Below the pieces are notes generated by a model. The model worked only from the letters and a program-made list of their open reading frames with translations, ran no database searches and was not told the origin of the DNA. DNA of 64,000 bases from Kitasatospora sp. NBC_01266 (GTDB taxonomy: Bacteria; Actinomycetota; Actinomycetes; Streptomycetales; Streptomycetaceae): positions 3,410,001 through 3,474,000 of the forward strand of contig NZ_CP108458.1 in the NCBI RefSeq assembly GCF_036242395.1. The letters run 5' to 3'. A program made the position numbers and the translations under genes. Shown here one piece after another: positions 1-8,724 of this stretch (positions within the stretch are counted from its first letter, which is position 1; every line of letters starts with the position of its first letter).

Positions 1-2068
1 CGATTTCTGCGCCGCCGCCGTAGGGCGCCTCTCCGGTGTGCTCGCCGAAGGTCACGACTGGGATGCTTTGGAGGTATCGCCAGCGGCGTCCGGCTAGCGT
101 CACCGCTCCGGAGCCGTCGGTGTAGACCTGGCCGGCCTCGGTGTCGGCCACCGTGGCGAGCGCGGCCAGCGCCCCGACCCCGGCCAGGTTCGCGCCTCCC
201 ATGGTCTCCTGGGTGCCCAGTGCCGTCAGCTGCCCGGTGTACCCGGCCATGGTGAGGATTCGCTGCCCGCGGGCTGTGCTGCTTTCCCCGGCCCAGCCGG
301 TCGCGAACCCCGCGCCGAGGTCGAACGCGGCGCTGTTCCCGATCGGGTAGGCGTACTGGACCGCGTACGCGAGATCGCCCTGAAAGTACTGCTGCCAGCT
401 GTTCACGAACGGGTTGGCCATCGCGCCGATGGTGTCCGCATTGCAGCCAGTCAGCGTGTAGGCGCCGCTCGGCAGCACATTCTGGTAACCGTGGGTGTCG
501 TTGGCGACCGTGAACGTCTTTCCGTCCGAAGACAGTTGGATGGCGCCGATGTGCCAGTTCCCATCACAGGCAGCGACGTCTGGCACGGTGATCGTGGAGG
601 TGTAGGTGCCGGTCGGGTCCGAGACGACCGCATACAGGTGCTGGTTGGGGTCCAGGTAGATGCCCAGCCACGCTCTGGAGCCAGAGCCGCCATATACGCC
701 CGGGCCGGTGGCCGCCCACAGGCACATCGCACCACCAGCCGTTGGCACGCTGGTGGTGCGGTAGCAGATGATCCGGGTCAGGCCCCCGCTGACCGGCGGG
801 AGGTTCGCGCCGGACTGGGCTGCGAGCAGGACCCCGGCTGTGGTGGTGCCGTTGAGTCCCCAGCTCGGGTTGCTCAGCGTCACGACGGGGCCGGAGGAGC
901 CGACCGAGCCGCCGCCCTGGACGCTGCTGCCCGCTGTGACTGAGCCGCCGCCCGCGCCGAGCGAGGGCGGACTGTAGGTGAGGCGGGGCGGGTTGAGACC
1001 GAGCTGGTCGGCGAACTGGGTTGCGCCGGAGGCCTCGTTGAGCGCGTAGACGAACTGCGGGCCGAGCGCCTGGAGCTGCTGCTGGAACGATGGCTGGAGG
1101 GTGAGCTTGGCCAGGGCGGCCAGGGTGTCGACGCACCCGAGGGTGACGGTGCCGCGTACCGCGCCGTCCCATTTCTGCTGCCAGCGTTCGACGTAGCCCT
1201 GCCATAGCCCGTAGGTGGTGCCCGGGTCGGTCCAGGTGCTTGCCGCAGCTGACTGTTCCAGCTGCCAACCGGTGGCGTACACGGTGGTGCTGCTGGTGGT
1301 GGCGGTGGTGTCGAGGAGTTCGACGCGTGCCCACACGGCACCGGTCGGGGCCGTGGCGCTGACGCTGGCCCGGGTCCAGCTCGGCAGGGTGGGAACGGTG
1401 ACCGCGGCGCCGTCCGAGGTGGCGACCCGGGCGCCGGCCTGGTTGTACCAGGACAGGCGGGCGTTGACCTGAACGCCCGCGTTGTTGCCGGCGGCGCCGG
1501 AGACGTACAGGGAAGCGGTCCAGGGCTGCCCGGGGGCCTGGCTGGGCTGGCCGATGACGGGCGTTGCGTCCTGGTCGCAGCTGGGGAACGGGGCGCCGGT
1601 GCCCTGGCCGATCGCTCCGGCGATCGCGCTGCTGGCCGGGTAGGTCCACGCGATCGCGGTGGACTGTCCGGACGGGGCGCCGCTCACCGCGGCGATCGCC
1701 ACGCTGCCGAGGGTGGTCTGGCAGTCCGTCAGCGCGGATCCGTCTGCCAGGCCCTGGGGAAGCTGGTTGGCCGACGGCGGCCAGGTCGCGGTCAGCCGGA
1801 TCTGCCGGTAGGGCTTGATGCTGCCGTAGTACGGGCCGGACGCGTTGCCCGAGTCGAAGCTCCCGTCCGTGTTGTCGAGGATGAAGGTCGCGCTGCCGGA
1901 CTGGACGGCGTCCTGCTCGTACTGGCGACCGGACAGCTCAGCCGTCCAGTTGCCCTGCAGCCGCGCGGTGACGTCCGTCCAGTACGGCTGACCGGCCTGC
2001 AAGCCGCCGATGTTGAGGGCGATCTGCAGGTTGATGCGGGGCCAGGAGGGCAGCAGAGCGGCCGACAT
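1..2068 (-). CDS. Phage minor tail protein (3' end cut by window edge)
   Basis: An open frame from ATG 2068 runs off the left edge (689 codons visible). The ATG follows a strong GGAAGGAGG with 7 nt spacing. The N-terminal 100 residues contain the pattern FILDNTDGSFDSGN followed by a Pro/Tyr-rich stretch and IKPYRQIRLTATW, which is typical of actinophage minor tail proteins downstream of the tape measure gene. A Gly/Ser-rich segment in the middle is followed by beta-rich sequence resembling a concanavalin-like glucanase fold, such as carbohydrate-binding tail proteins have. It follows the tape measure gene by 18 nt, as distal tail or baseplate genes do. The exact role at the tail tip is inferred from position. 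Confidence 0.8.
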   Translation of the reverse strand, partial: MSAALLPSWPRINLQIALNIGGLQAGQPYWTDVTARLQGNWTAELSGRQYEQDAVQSGSATFILDNTDGSFDSGNASGPYYGSIKPYRQIRLTATWPPSANQLPQGLADGSALTDCQTTLGSVAIAAVSGAPSGQSTAIAWTYPASSAIAGAIGQGTGAPFPSCDQDATPVIGQPSQAPGQPWTASLYVSGAAGNNAGVQVNARLSWYNQAGARVATSDGAAVTVPTLPSWTRASVSATAPTGAVWARVELLDTTATTSSTTVYATGWQLEQSAAASTWTDPGTTYGLWQGYVERWQQKWDGAVRGTVTLGCVDTLAALAKLTLQPSFQQQLQALGPQFVYALNEASGATQFADQLGLNPPRLTYSPPSLGAGGGSVTAGSSVQGGGSVGSSGPVVTLSNPSWGLNGTTTAGVLLAAQSGANLPPVSGGLTRIICYRTTSVPTAGGAMCLWAATGPGVYGGSGSRAWLGIYLDPNQHLYAVVSDPTGTYTSTITVPDVAACDGNWHIGAIQLSSDGKTFTVANDTHGYQNVLPSGAYTLTGCNADTIGAMANPFVNSWQQYFQGDLAYAVQYAYPIGNSAAFDLGAGFATGWAGESSTARGQRILTMAGYTGQLTALGTQETMGGANLAGVGALAALATVADTEAGQVYTDGSGAVTLAGRRWRYLQSIPVVTFGEHTGEAPYGGGAEI

Positions 2069-2086
2069 CGGGCGCCTCCTTCCGGG

Positions 2087-4903
2087 TCAGGTGGTCGCGG
2101 TGCGGATCAGTCCGGGGCGGGCGTTGCGCCGGTCGTAGCGCAGCGCCATCTTCTGCAGGCCCTTGTAGAGCACGTCGGAGTCGAGCTGGATGATCAGCGG
2201 TGCGGTGACCTCAAGTACCGCGCCGGTGCCGGCCTGGCCGCTGGCGCCGATGCCGCCACCGGCGAGGGCGGGTACGCCGATCGGCTGGGCGGTCAGCGCG
2301 CCGGTGAGCGCCCCGACGGCGGCGTGCGCGACGTCGGCGTGCTCGGCGATGCCCTGCGCGATGCCGTGGGGGATCCACTTGCCGACCTCGTCGGCCATGA
2401 CCCTGGAGGGGCTGGCGATCCCAAGGAAGCTCTTGGCGTCCTTCAGGGCGTCGTTGGCCAGGTCCTTCAGCTTGTCCGTCACGAAGTGCGCCGCGCCGGA
2501 GATCCCCTTGACGATGCCGTTGACGATGTCGGAGCCGAAGTTCTCGAAGTCCCGCAGCACGCCGACGACGTCGTTCTTCGCCGTGGTGAAGGCGTCGTCA
2601 AGGGCGTCGCCGATCTTGCCGCCTGTCTGGGTGACGCTGTGCCAGGCGTCCTCGACGGGGTCGATGATCGCGGAGCGGATGTGCGCCCAGATCACCGAGG
2701 TCTCGTTCTCGATGCCGTGCCAGACCCCGTCCAGCCACGACACCCCGGCGTTCCAGGTGCGGACCATCCAGTTCCAGGCGTCCTCGACGGGGTCGATGAT
2801 CGCGGAGTGGATGTGCGCCCAGGCCACGGATGCGTCGTTCTCGATGCCGTGCCAGACCCCGTCCAGCCACGACACCCCGGCGTTCCAGGTGCTGACGAGC
2901 CAGTTCCAGGCGTCCTCGACGGGGTGGACGATGTAGTCCCGGATGCCGTTCCAGGCATCCTCGGCCAGGCGCTCGGTCGTGTTCCAGTTGGCGATGAAGA
3001 AGCCGGTGATGTCGTTCCAGACGCGTTTGGCGGTGTCCTCGATGTCCTGGTGGAAGTGGTTCCAGATCGCGAGGAGGATGCCGATCGGCGGCAGGAAGAT
3101 CAGCAACAACAAGGGCCACCATTTCTTGAAGAAGTCGGTGATCCTGTCCCACGTATCGACCACCGGTGCCTCGACGTCGTGCGCGGCCTGCGAGAAGAAG
3201 CCGGTGATGTCGTGCCAGACACCGACGACCGCTGAGCTGAGCTCGTGCCAGCGCTCCTCGGTGCCCTGCACGAGCTGGTCCCAGCCGTGGACGACCGGAT
3301 CGGCCACGTCGTGCCAGGCCGTGCTGAAGAAGCCGGTGATGTCGTGCCAGGTGTCCACCACGGCACCGGATACGTCGTTCCAGAGGCGGAACGTTTCTGC
3401 ACCTACCCAGTCCCAGGCAGCCACCGCCACGTGGGCGACGTCCTCGGCGATGTCCTTGACCTCGCCCCACACCGAGCGCCAGTTGACGACCAGGGCGACG
3501 ATCGCGGCCACCAGGGCGACCACGCCCAGGATGATCCAGGTGACCGGGTTGACGGCGGCGGCGGCCGCCATGGCGTAGAGCTGGGCGGTGAGGGCGGCCA
3601 GCGCGAAGAGCAGCACACCGCCGATCACCGCGGCCAGCACTTTCGCCGCGCCGGCGTGCTGGGTCATCCAGCCCGCTGAGTTCGCGACCGCGCCGACGAT
3701 GGCCTGCACCACCGGCATCAGGTACTGGCCGATCTGGATCATCAGCGCCTGCGCGCTGGCCTTGGCCTCGGCCAGCCGCTGGTTGAGGGTGGCCTGGACC
3801 GCCGACCAGCCCTCGATCTGGTTGCCGCCCTCTTTGACGTGCTGGGCGATCCCGGCGGTGTTGTCCTTGAAGTCCTGCAGGTGGGGGCCGGTCAGCTCCA
3901 GGGCGCCCTGCATGGCCTTGGTGCCGCCGACCATGTCGGCGAGCGCACCGATGTAGGTCTGCTGGGCGGGCGGAAGGTTCGCGAGGACCTTCTGGTAGGC
4001 CGTGCTGTCCTTCGCGGCATCCTGGAGGTGCTGGATGAGGACGGTGCCGGCCGGGCCCATCTTCTTCTGGATCGCGTCGGTCAGCTCTTCGAGGGTGCTG
4101 GCCAAGCCGTTCTTGCCGAGGTTCTGGGCGACCTGGACCGAGTTGAGGCCCAGTGACTGCATTTCCTGGGCGGCCTTGCCGCTCGGGTTGGACAGCTGGG
4201 CGATGGTCTGGCGCAGGTAGGTCGCCGCATCGGCCGCCGGGGTGCCCTGGGCGGTCATGGTCGCCATCGCGCCGAGCACCTCGGTCAGCCCGACCTTGGC
4301 GGTGGCTGCGGTGGGCAGCACCGTGGCCATGGCCCCCGACAGGGCCTCCAGCGTGGTCTTGCCCTCGCCCTCGGTGGCGATCAGCGCGTTGACGGCCTGG
4401 GCGGACTGGTCGGCGCCCATCTTGTAGGCGTTCATCGCGGTCGTCGTCGCGTCCGCGACCGTGCCCAGATCCGCGGCGCCGACCTTCGCGCCCTCGGCCG
4501 AGTTCTTGAGGACGTCGAGGGCGGCGGAGCCGTGGTACCCGGCGGACTCCACTGTGTAGAGCCCGGAGGTAAGTTGCTCGGTGGACTGGCCGACCTGGCC
4601 GGCCATGGATAGCACCCCGGCCGACACCAGCTTCATGTTGCCCGCGGCCTCGCCAGCGCCGGTCTGGACCCGGGTCATCTGGCTGTCGAAGTCGGCGGCC
4701 ATCTCGACCGTCTTCTTCGCCGCCTCACCGGCGGCCAGGCCCAGGCCGGCGATTGCGGCGGCGCCGAGCATCCCGGTCTTCTCGAACGCGCCAGCGCCTT
4801 CCTCGTCGGCCTCGGCCATGGCGACCTTGGCGTCCGCCATGGCCATCTGGACGCCCTTGCTGGACCCCAGGAACTCGATGAAGACGGGAGGCAGAGAAGG
4901 CAT
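2087..4903 (-). CDS. Phage tail tape measure protein
   Basis: 938 residues. The protein sets siphophage tail length and is ejected with DNA. The N-terminal part is Ala/Gly-rich and helical, with the TP901-type core (about residues 80-350). Hydrophobic segments follow at about 425-480 and again around LLLLIFLPPIGILLAIW, then Trp-rich repeats based on WHDITGFF and a tandem 44-residue repeat, and a C-terminal part with FLGIASPSRVM, a motif common at tape measure ends. ATG 4903 is preceded by AGGAGGTGAT, nearly a perfect complement of the 16S 3' end, which suggests high translation. It is the longest gene of the cassette and lies just downstream of the tail assembly chaperone, as expected. Confidence 0.95.
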   Translation of the reverse strand: MPSLPPVFIEFLGSSKGVQMAMADAKVAMAEADEEGAGAFEKTGMLGAAAIAGLGLAAGEAAKKTVEMAADFDSQMTRVQTGAGEAAGNMKLVSAGVLSMAGQVGQSTEQLTSGLYTVESAGYHGSAALDVLKNSAEGAKVGAADLGTVADATTTAMNAYKMGADQSAQAVNALIATEGEGKTTLEALSGAMATVLPTAATAKVGLTEVLGAMATMTAQGTPAADAATYLRQTIAQLSNPSGKAAQEMQSLGLNSVQVAQNLGKNGLASTLEELTDAIQKKMGPAGTVLIQHLQDAAKDSTAYQKVLANLPPAQQTYIGALADMVGGTKAMQGALELTGPHLQDFKDNTAGIAQHVKEGGNQIEGWSAVQATLNQRLAEAKASAQALMIQIGQYLMPVVQAIVGAVANSAGWMTQHAGAAKVLAAVIGGVLLFALAALTAQLYAMAAAAAVNPVTWIILGVVALVAAIVALVVNWRSVWGEVKDIAEDVAHVAVAAWDWVGAETFRLWNDVSGAVVDTWHDITGFFSTAWHDVADPVVHGWDQLVQGTEERWHELSSAVVGVWHDITGFFSQAAHDVEAPVVDTWDRITDFFKKWWPLLLLIFLPPIGILLAIWNHFHQDIEDTAKRVWNDITGFFIANWNTTERLAEDAWNGIRDYIVHPVEDAWNWLVSTWNAGVSWLDGVWHGIENDASVAWAHIHSAIIDPVEDAWNWMVRTWNAGVSWLDGVWHGIENETSVIWAHIRSAIIDPVEDAWHSVTQTGGKIGDALDDAFTTAKNDVVGVLRDFENFGSDIVNGIVKGISGAAHFVTDKLKDLANDALKDAKSFLGIASPSRVMADEVGKWIPHGIAQGIAEHADVAHAAVGALTGALTAQPIGVPALAGGGIGASGQAGTGAVLEVTAPLIIQLDSDVLYKGLQKMALRYDRRNARPGLIRTATT
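2635..2920 (-). repeat. Tandem 132-bp repeats inside the tape measure gene
   Basis: Two full 132-bp units (2789-2920 and 2657-2788) and the start of a third (about 2635-2656) lie in frame. Each encodes 44 residues beginning VEDAWNW and containing WNAGVSWLDGVWHGIEN and AHI.SAIIDP. The unit is a multiple of three, so copy number can change without breaking the frame. Confidence 0.9.
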
Positions 4904-4947
4904 GCGATCACCTCCTCGGCCGTGCTATTCAGTTGTTCAGGTGCTGG

Positions 4948-5436
4948 TCAGTCCCATTTCGCGGTCGCGCGCTGCCAGGCCTTGGCCCAGATCGGGCCCA
5001 TCTTCGGCGTCGCCTTCGCCACCCCGGGGGCGACGTAGGGGTACTGGCTCTCCAAGCGCTTCTTGTAGAGGTTGCGCACGCCGCCGCCGACCCCGACGCC
5101 TCCCTGCACGGTGCCGATGAGCGGGTCGGCCTTGGGCTTGCGCACGCCGCCGACGCCGCGCGCGAGCGTGCCGGTGAGCTTGCCGGGGCCGCCCGCCTTG
5201 GAGACCTGGTGCGGTGTCAGGTTCAGCCGCACCGTGGCGCCGGTGCGGGCGGACTTGCCGCGGTGGTCCCAGCGGGGCCGGCCGCGAAGGCCTGCCTTGA
5301 TCGAGGACTTGGTGACGGACTGGCAGGCCTTGAGGGCGGCGATCGAGGCGGCGTCGATCTGCCGGGACACCCGGGTCAGCGCCGCCTCCACGTCCTTCGT
5401 GCCGGTGACCAGGATCCTCATTCCGGAGCTACCCAC
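4948..5436 (-). CDS. HK97 gp10-like tail/minor structural protein
   Basis: 162 residues, basic. The end pattern QYPYVAPGVAKATPKMGPIW and a preceding Arg/Gly-rich loop resemble the HK97 gp10-like family (tail completion or minor tail proteins), though the similarity is judged by eye. GTG 5436 is preferred over ATG 5421 because AAGGAGG sits 6 nt upstream of the GTG while the ATG has no SD. The start overlaps the stop of the frameshifted chaperone product, pointing to coupled translation. Its place between the chaperone and the tape measure gene is unusual for a gp10 homologue, so a different tail role is possible. Confidence 0.55.
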   Translation of the reverse strand: MGSSGMRILVTGTKDVEAALTRVSRQIDAASIAALKACQSVTKSSIKAGLRGRPRWDHRGKSARTGATVRLNLTPHQVSKAGGPGKLTGTLARGVGGVRKPKADPLIGTVQGGVGVGGGVRNLYKKRLESQYPYVAPGVAKATPKMGPIWAKAWQRATAKWD

Positions 5437-5683
5437 CGGCGGCCTCCTTCTCCAGGTTGGCGCGGGCCTGCGCCTGGGTGTCGTCCACGGCGATCAGCCA
5501 GTCGAGCTCGTCGGCCGGGCGGTCCTCCCAGGTGGACGGCGGCCCGTGGAGGATCTTGCACAGCCGCACCGTGCGGTAGTGCTCGTAGGCGTCGCCGAGC
5601 TGGGCGACGGAGTAGGTGTGGCGCCCCTCCAGCTGCTGCCTCAGGCGCTGGAGGGCTCGGTAGGGGACGTCTCGTCGGGGGTC
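5429..5683 (-). CDS. Tail assembly chaperone, -1 frameshift extension (gpT-like)
   Basis: This is the portion read only after a -1 slip from the upstream chaperone frame. The frame is open from 5803 to the TAG at 5429-5431 and overlaps the end of the first product by about 160 nt. The extension is acidic and rich in Gln/Arg, like gpT parts of lambda gpGT-type proteins that recruit the tape measure protein. Candidate slip points are the C-runs at 5677-5681 (frame-0 codons ACC CCC) and 5669-5673 (TCC CCT). Neither is a textbook heptamer, so the exact site is uncertain, but the frame relation (-1) and position fit the family. Confidence 0.65.
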   Translation of the reverse strand, partial: DPRRDVPYRALQRLRQQLEGRHTYSVAQLGDAYEHYRTVRLCKILHGPPSTWEDRPADELDWLIAVDDTQAQARANLEKEAAGG

Positions 5684-6087
5684 GGCGAGAAGTCCGGGGC
5701 CGCTGCGGCCGCGCGGTCGGAGACCAGAGCGCGCAGCTCGTCGTAGACCGGGCCGGGCAGGTCGAGCAGTGCGTCCAGGGCGACCGGGCCCGGGAAGCTC
5801 CATCCCGCGACCTTCTGGACCACGAGGTTGTCGTTGAGCTGGTCGAGGAGGTCGTAGGCGTCGGCGCCCATGCCGGTGACCATCTCGGCGGCCTGGTCGT
5901 CGGTGAAGTCCTCGACTGCGGCCGCGCCGGCCTTCGCGGCCTGCTTCACGACCCCGGAGAATGCCTGGTTGCTCGCGAGGAGCTGCTGCAGGCGCCGCAC
6001 CGGGCGGCGCAGCCGCTCGGGGGTGTCAGCCGGGTCGCGCAGGTCGACCCAGGCGCCGGGCTGGGAGGTGAGGTTGACGCGCTTCAT
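5641..6087 (-). CDS. Tail assembly chaperone (gpG-like)
   Basis: 148 residues, begins MKRVNLTSQPGAWVDLRDP with AGGAGAA 8 nt before ATG 6087. It lies between the major tail protein and the tape measure gene, the fixed position of lambda gpG-like chaperones that coat the tape measure protein before tail tube polymerisation. Helical and acidic in the C-terminal third. The end of the gene is overlapped by an open -1 frame, as in the family. No catalytic function is expected. Confidence 0.8.
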   Translation of the reverse strand: MKRVNLTSQPGAWVDLRDPADTPERLRRPVRRLQQLLASNQAFSGVVKQAAKAGAAAVEDFTDDQAAEMVTGMGADAYDLLDQLNDNLVVQKVAGWSFPGPVALDALLDLPGPVYDELRALVSDRAAAAAPDFSPTPDETSPTEPSSA

Positions 6088-6099
6088 GGTGAGGTTCTC

Positions 6100-7065
6100 C
6101 TACTTGTAGGTGCCGGACGGCATGGCGTTGGTCAGCGTGGCCTTGATCTGCGAGTAGCCGCCGCTGCCGCCGATGTCGGAAGTGTTCGCGACCGCCTTGA
6201 AGGACACCGGGAGTTCGATGTAGTCCTTGCCGTAGGTCGGGGTGCCCTCGGTGTAGGTCACCGTCGAGCAGTGCAGATCGAGACCGGTCGCCGTGGCGCC
6301 GCTGCCGGCGGTGTACGAGACATCGAAGGCCTGCTGGGTTGCGGCCTGGAACGCGGCGCGCTGGGTGGTGTTCTCCATGATCAGCGTGAGCTTGCCGTTC
6401 ACGGAAGCGTCGCCAGACCAGATCGCGTAGGGGTTCTGGGTCCCGTTGGCGCCCCGGACCACTGTGATCTTGCGCGTGATGTTCAACTCGCCGTCCTGCA
6501 CGAACACCTGCGACCCTGCGATCTTGTTGGTGATGTTCCAGTTCGGCTGGGGCGCGAGCCCCGGGGTGAACGACGGGGTGGGGGTGGTGCCGGGGGTGTA
6601 GCCCCAACCGGTCGCCTTCGCGCTGTAGTTGAGGAATCCGTCGGCGTTCCACTTGAACCCGAGCTCGCTGACCTGCAGGCCGGGGTAGTACCAGGTGCCG
6701 AGCGGGTCGAAGAGGGTGCCGGTGAACGAGGGCGGCTGGGTGTCGCCGGAGCACAGCACCGAGAACGCCGTGGAGTACGGGGCGCTGGAGCCGGTGACGG
6801 TGACGTCGGGCAGCACCGAGCACAGCGGGACGCCGATCGAGTCGGCGAAGACGTCGCCGCCCCAGGACAGTTCGCTGCCGCGCGGGCCGGCGGCGGTACC
6901 GAACAGGTCGACGGGGGCGCCGCGCTGGCCGGTGTCCTCCAGGATCGCCACGTCGTCCTTCGGCGTGAGGGTCTTCCATGGGACCCAGAGCGTTCCGGCC
7001 ACCCCGGTCCCGCGGATACTCTCCTTGCCGAGCCCGAACGCTGTGAGATGGGACGGCTTAGGCAC
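6100..7065 (-). CDS. Major tail (tube) protein
   Basis: 321 residues. Begins with a polar segment and FGLGKESIRGT, a form often seen at the start of siphophage tube proteins, followed by beta-rich sequence with Gly/Ser/Thr loops. It sits upstream of the chaperone pair. GTG 7065 has AGGAGG 6 nt upstream, inside the preceding gene, and overlaps that gene's TAA by 8 nt. The product should polymerise into the tail tube around the tape measure protein. Confidence 0.85.
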   Translation of the reverse strand: MPKPSHLTAFGLGKESIRGTGVAGTLWVPWKTLTPKDDVAILEDTGQRGAPVDLFGTAAGPRGSELSWGGDVFADSIGVPLCSVLPDVTVTGSSAPYSTAFSVLCSGDTQPPSFTGTLFDPLGTWYYPGLQVSELGFKWNADGFLNYSAKATGWGYTPGTTPTPSFTPGLAPQPNWNITNKIAGSQVFVQDGELNITRKITVVRGANGTQNPYAIWSGDASVNGKLTLIMENTTQRAAFQAATQQAFDVSYTAGSGATATGLDLHCSTVTYTEGTPTYGKDYIELPVSFKAVANTSDIGGSGGYSQIKATLTNAMPSGTYK

Positions 7066-7321
7066 TGGCGGCCTCCTGCTGCTGGTGGTCCACGGTGGTG
7101 GCCGGGGCCGCCCCGGAGGCCGCAGGGATCGCGGGTGCGGCCGGGGCGTTGGGGCTGGGCTCGCCGACGGGTGCGGTCGGTTCCGGCGGCGGGGCGTCCG
7201 GGGGCGTCCAGCGGCCGTCGCCCGGGTTGGCCGGGAGGTCGGCGGTGTCGCCCGGGTTCAACATGCGTCCCAGGGTCGGGAAGTAGCGGCCGAGCTCGCC
7301 CTGATAGGTGTAGGTGGGCAA
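7058..7321 (-). CDS. Small Pro/Ala-rich protein of the neck-tail region, unknown function
   Basis: 87 residues from a TTG start at 7321, chosen because ACAGGAGG lies just upstream (4-5 nt) and no ATG or GTG is available between it and the preceding stop at 7333. The N-terminal 40 residues (PTYTYQGELGRYFPTLGR) look folded; the remainder is a Pro/Ala linker ending in a Gln/Ala tail. It overlaps the tail tube gene by 8 nt, so the two are likely translationally coupled. I do not recognise a family; a minor head-tail or tube-associated role is inferred from position only. Confidence 0.6.
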   Translation of the reverse strand: MPTYTYQGELGRYFPTLGRMLNPGDTADLPANPGDGRWTPPDAPPPEPTAPVGEPSPNAPAAPAIPAASGAAPATTVDHQQQEAASA

Positions 7322-7332
7322 CTCGCCTCCTG

Positions 7333-7824
7333 TCAGAGGGTCTTGAGGCAGTCGATGGTGAGGACGATCTCCGCGCGGCGCCCGGCCGCGGTGTGCTCCT
7401 CGTCGGCCTGGGCCCAGCCGAACGTGTGGGCGGCGGCGGCCGGGCGGGCCCGGTCGACGGCGCCTCCCAGGCTCGGGTCCGATCGGACGGTGGCCACGAC
7501 CAGGTCGGCGATCGTGCGGGCCCGGGTGAGGACGGTGAGCTGGTCGTCGCCGCCGCGGTAGCAGTCGACGGTGACGGTGATCGGGTAGTCCTCGCGCAGC
7601 CACTGCGGGCCGCCGGATCCGACGGTGGCTGCCGGGGCGTAGGTCTGGTGGATGTCGCCGATGTAGACGATGTCCTGCGGCTGGTAGGGGCCGGGCTCGC
7701 CCAGGCAGATCAGCAGGCCGTCGGCGGCCGGGTCCGCGGGGATGTTGGCCTGCAGGCCGGTGAGCAGCCAGGTGAGCGCCGGGATGATGGAGGAGGCGGG
7801 GATGTCCCCGATGGGCGTGGTCAT
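7333..7824 (-). CDS. Tail terminator / tail completion-like protein
   Basis: 163 residues from ATG 7824, which overlaps the TGA of the connector gene by one base (TGATG). The middle has ITVTVDCYRGGDD and an alternating helix-strand pattern with a C-terminal strand EIVLTIDCLK, resembling gpU-like tail terminators, which cap the tube and join it to the head. Position (after the connector, before the tube gene) fits. Family assignment is by eye. Confidence 0.6.
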   Translation of the reverse strand: MTTPIGDIPASSIIPALTWLLTGLQANIPADPAADGLLICLGEPGPYQPQDIVYIGDIHQTYAPAATVGSGGPQWLREDYPITVTVDCYRGGDDQLTVLTRARTIADLVVATVRSDPSLGGAVDRARPAAAAHTFGWAQADEEHTAAGRRAEIVLTIDCLKTL

Positions 7825-8711
7825 CAGGCGATCCCCGGGCCGCGCGCTTCGGGTTTCCACAGCTCCAGGACCCTGGAGGGCAGCGCGAAGCCCTGCGGGA
7901 CCAGGTTGCCGCCGTCGGCGTCGAGCATGCCGCCGCCGATCCGCGGGCGCCCGCCGCCCTGCTGGGTCATCGACCACAGGTGCCGGATCAGCTCCAGCGC
8001 CCCCAGCCGCAGCGCGCCCGGCGAGACGCCGGCGCGTCCGGCCGTGTAGACGACGCGCACGTTCTTGATCCCGCCGGGGAAGCGCACGGCGCCGCCGGTG
8101 GCTCGTCGGGTGATCTGTCCGGTGTCGAGGTCGTAGGTGTAGCCGTAGGCGTCCGTGGAGGTGCCCAGCGGCTGGTAGGTGAGGTTCCAGGTCGACGCCG
8201 AGACGTACTCGGTCACGGACTGGATCGAAACGACCGGCTGCCAGTCCAGGGTGATCGTCTGGGTGCCGCCGTCGTGCCACTCGGTGTGCTGCTCGGGCAG
8301 GATCGGCCCGACCCGGTCCCGGGCGAGGTCGGCGGCAGCGAGGATGAAGCCCTGGAGTTCGGCGTCCGCCGACGTGTTCGCGGCGGGGATGTTGAGGTGG
8401 GCCTTCACTCCGGCGAGGTCCACCAGCTGCTCGATGCCGGTGGGCCGCACCGTGAACTGGTCCTCGGTGGCCCACGCGGTGCTGGTGCCGGTGGCGGTCC
8501 AGCGCACCAGCCACACCCCGGCGACCGCGACCGTGGGCACCAGCGCGGCGTAGGCGCCCGCCGAGCCGGTAACGACCGGGGTGGTGACGGTGCCGGTGGG
8601 GTCGGTCACCGTGACCTGCACGGCGAGCGTGCCAGTGGCGGGCTGGCCCGCGTCGGTGAGCGGGGCCGCGGTCAGCTGCACGTCCTGGCCGATGAAGTAG
8701 AGCAGGCTCAC
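7824..8711 (-). CDS. Head-tail connector (gp6-like) with N-terminal beta domain
   Basis: 295 residues. The C-terminal half (about 95-230) contains LVDLAGVKAHLNIP, AELQGFILAAADLARDRVG and later strand-rich VRVVYTAGR, the pattern of the HK97 gp6 / phage connector family that extends the portal dodecamer. The first 90 residues are an added Ig-like or beta-sandwich segment (QLTAAPLTDAG, QVTVTDPTG), which is not part of the usual about 110-residue connector. The extra domain may be exposed on the virion neck. Confidence 0.75.
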   Translation of the reverse strand: MSLLYFIGQDVQLTAAPLTDAGQPATGTLAVQVTVTDPTGTVTTPVVTGSAGAYAALVPTVAVAGVWLVRWTATGTSTAWATEDQFTVRPTGIEQLVDLAGVKAHLNIPAANTSADAELQGFILAAADLARDRVGPILPEQHTEWHDGGTQTITLDWQPVVSIQSVTEYVSASTWNLTYQPLGTSTDAYGYTYDLDTGQITRRATGGAVRFPGGIKNVRVVYTAGRAGVSPGALRLGALELIRHLWSMTQQGGGRPRIGGGMLDADGGNLVPQGFALPSRVLELWKPEARGPGIA

Positions 8712-8724
8712 CGGTGGCCTCCCG

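Noticed and set aside
4933..8049. A 1038-codon rightward open frame across the tail genes
   Set aside because: It runs antisense to well-supported leftward tail genes with SDs and coupled stops. Its protein is Arg/Gly/Ala/Val-rich without domains, as expected for a shadow frame in GC-rich DNA.
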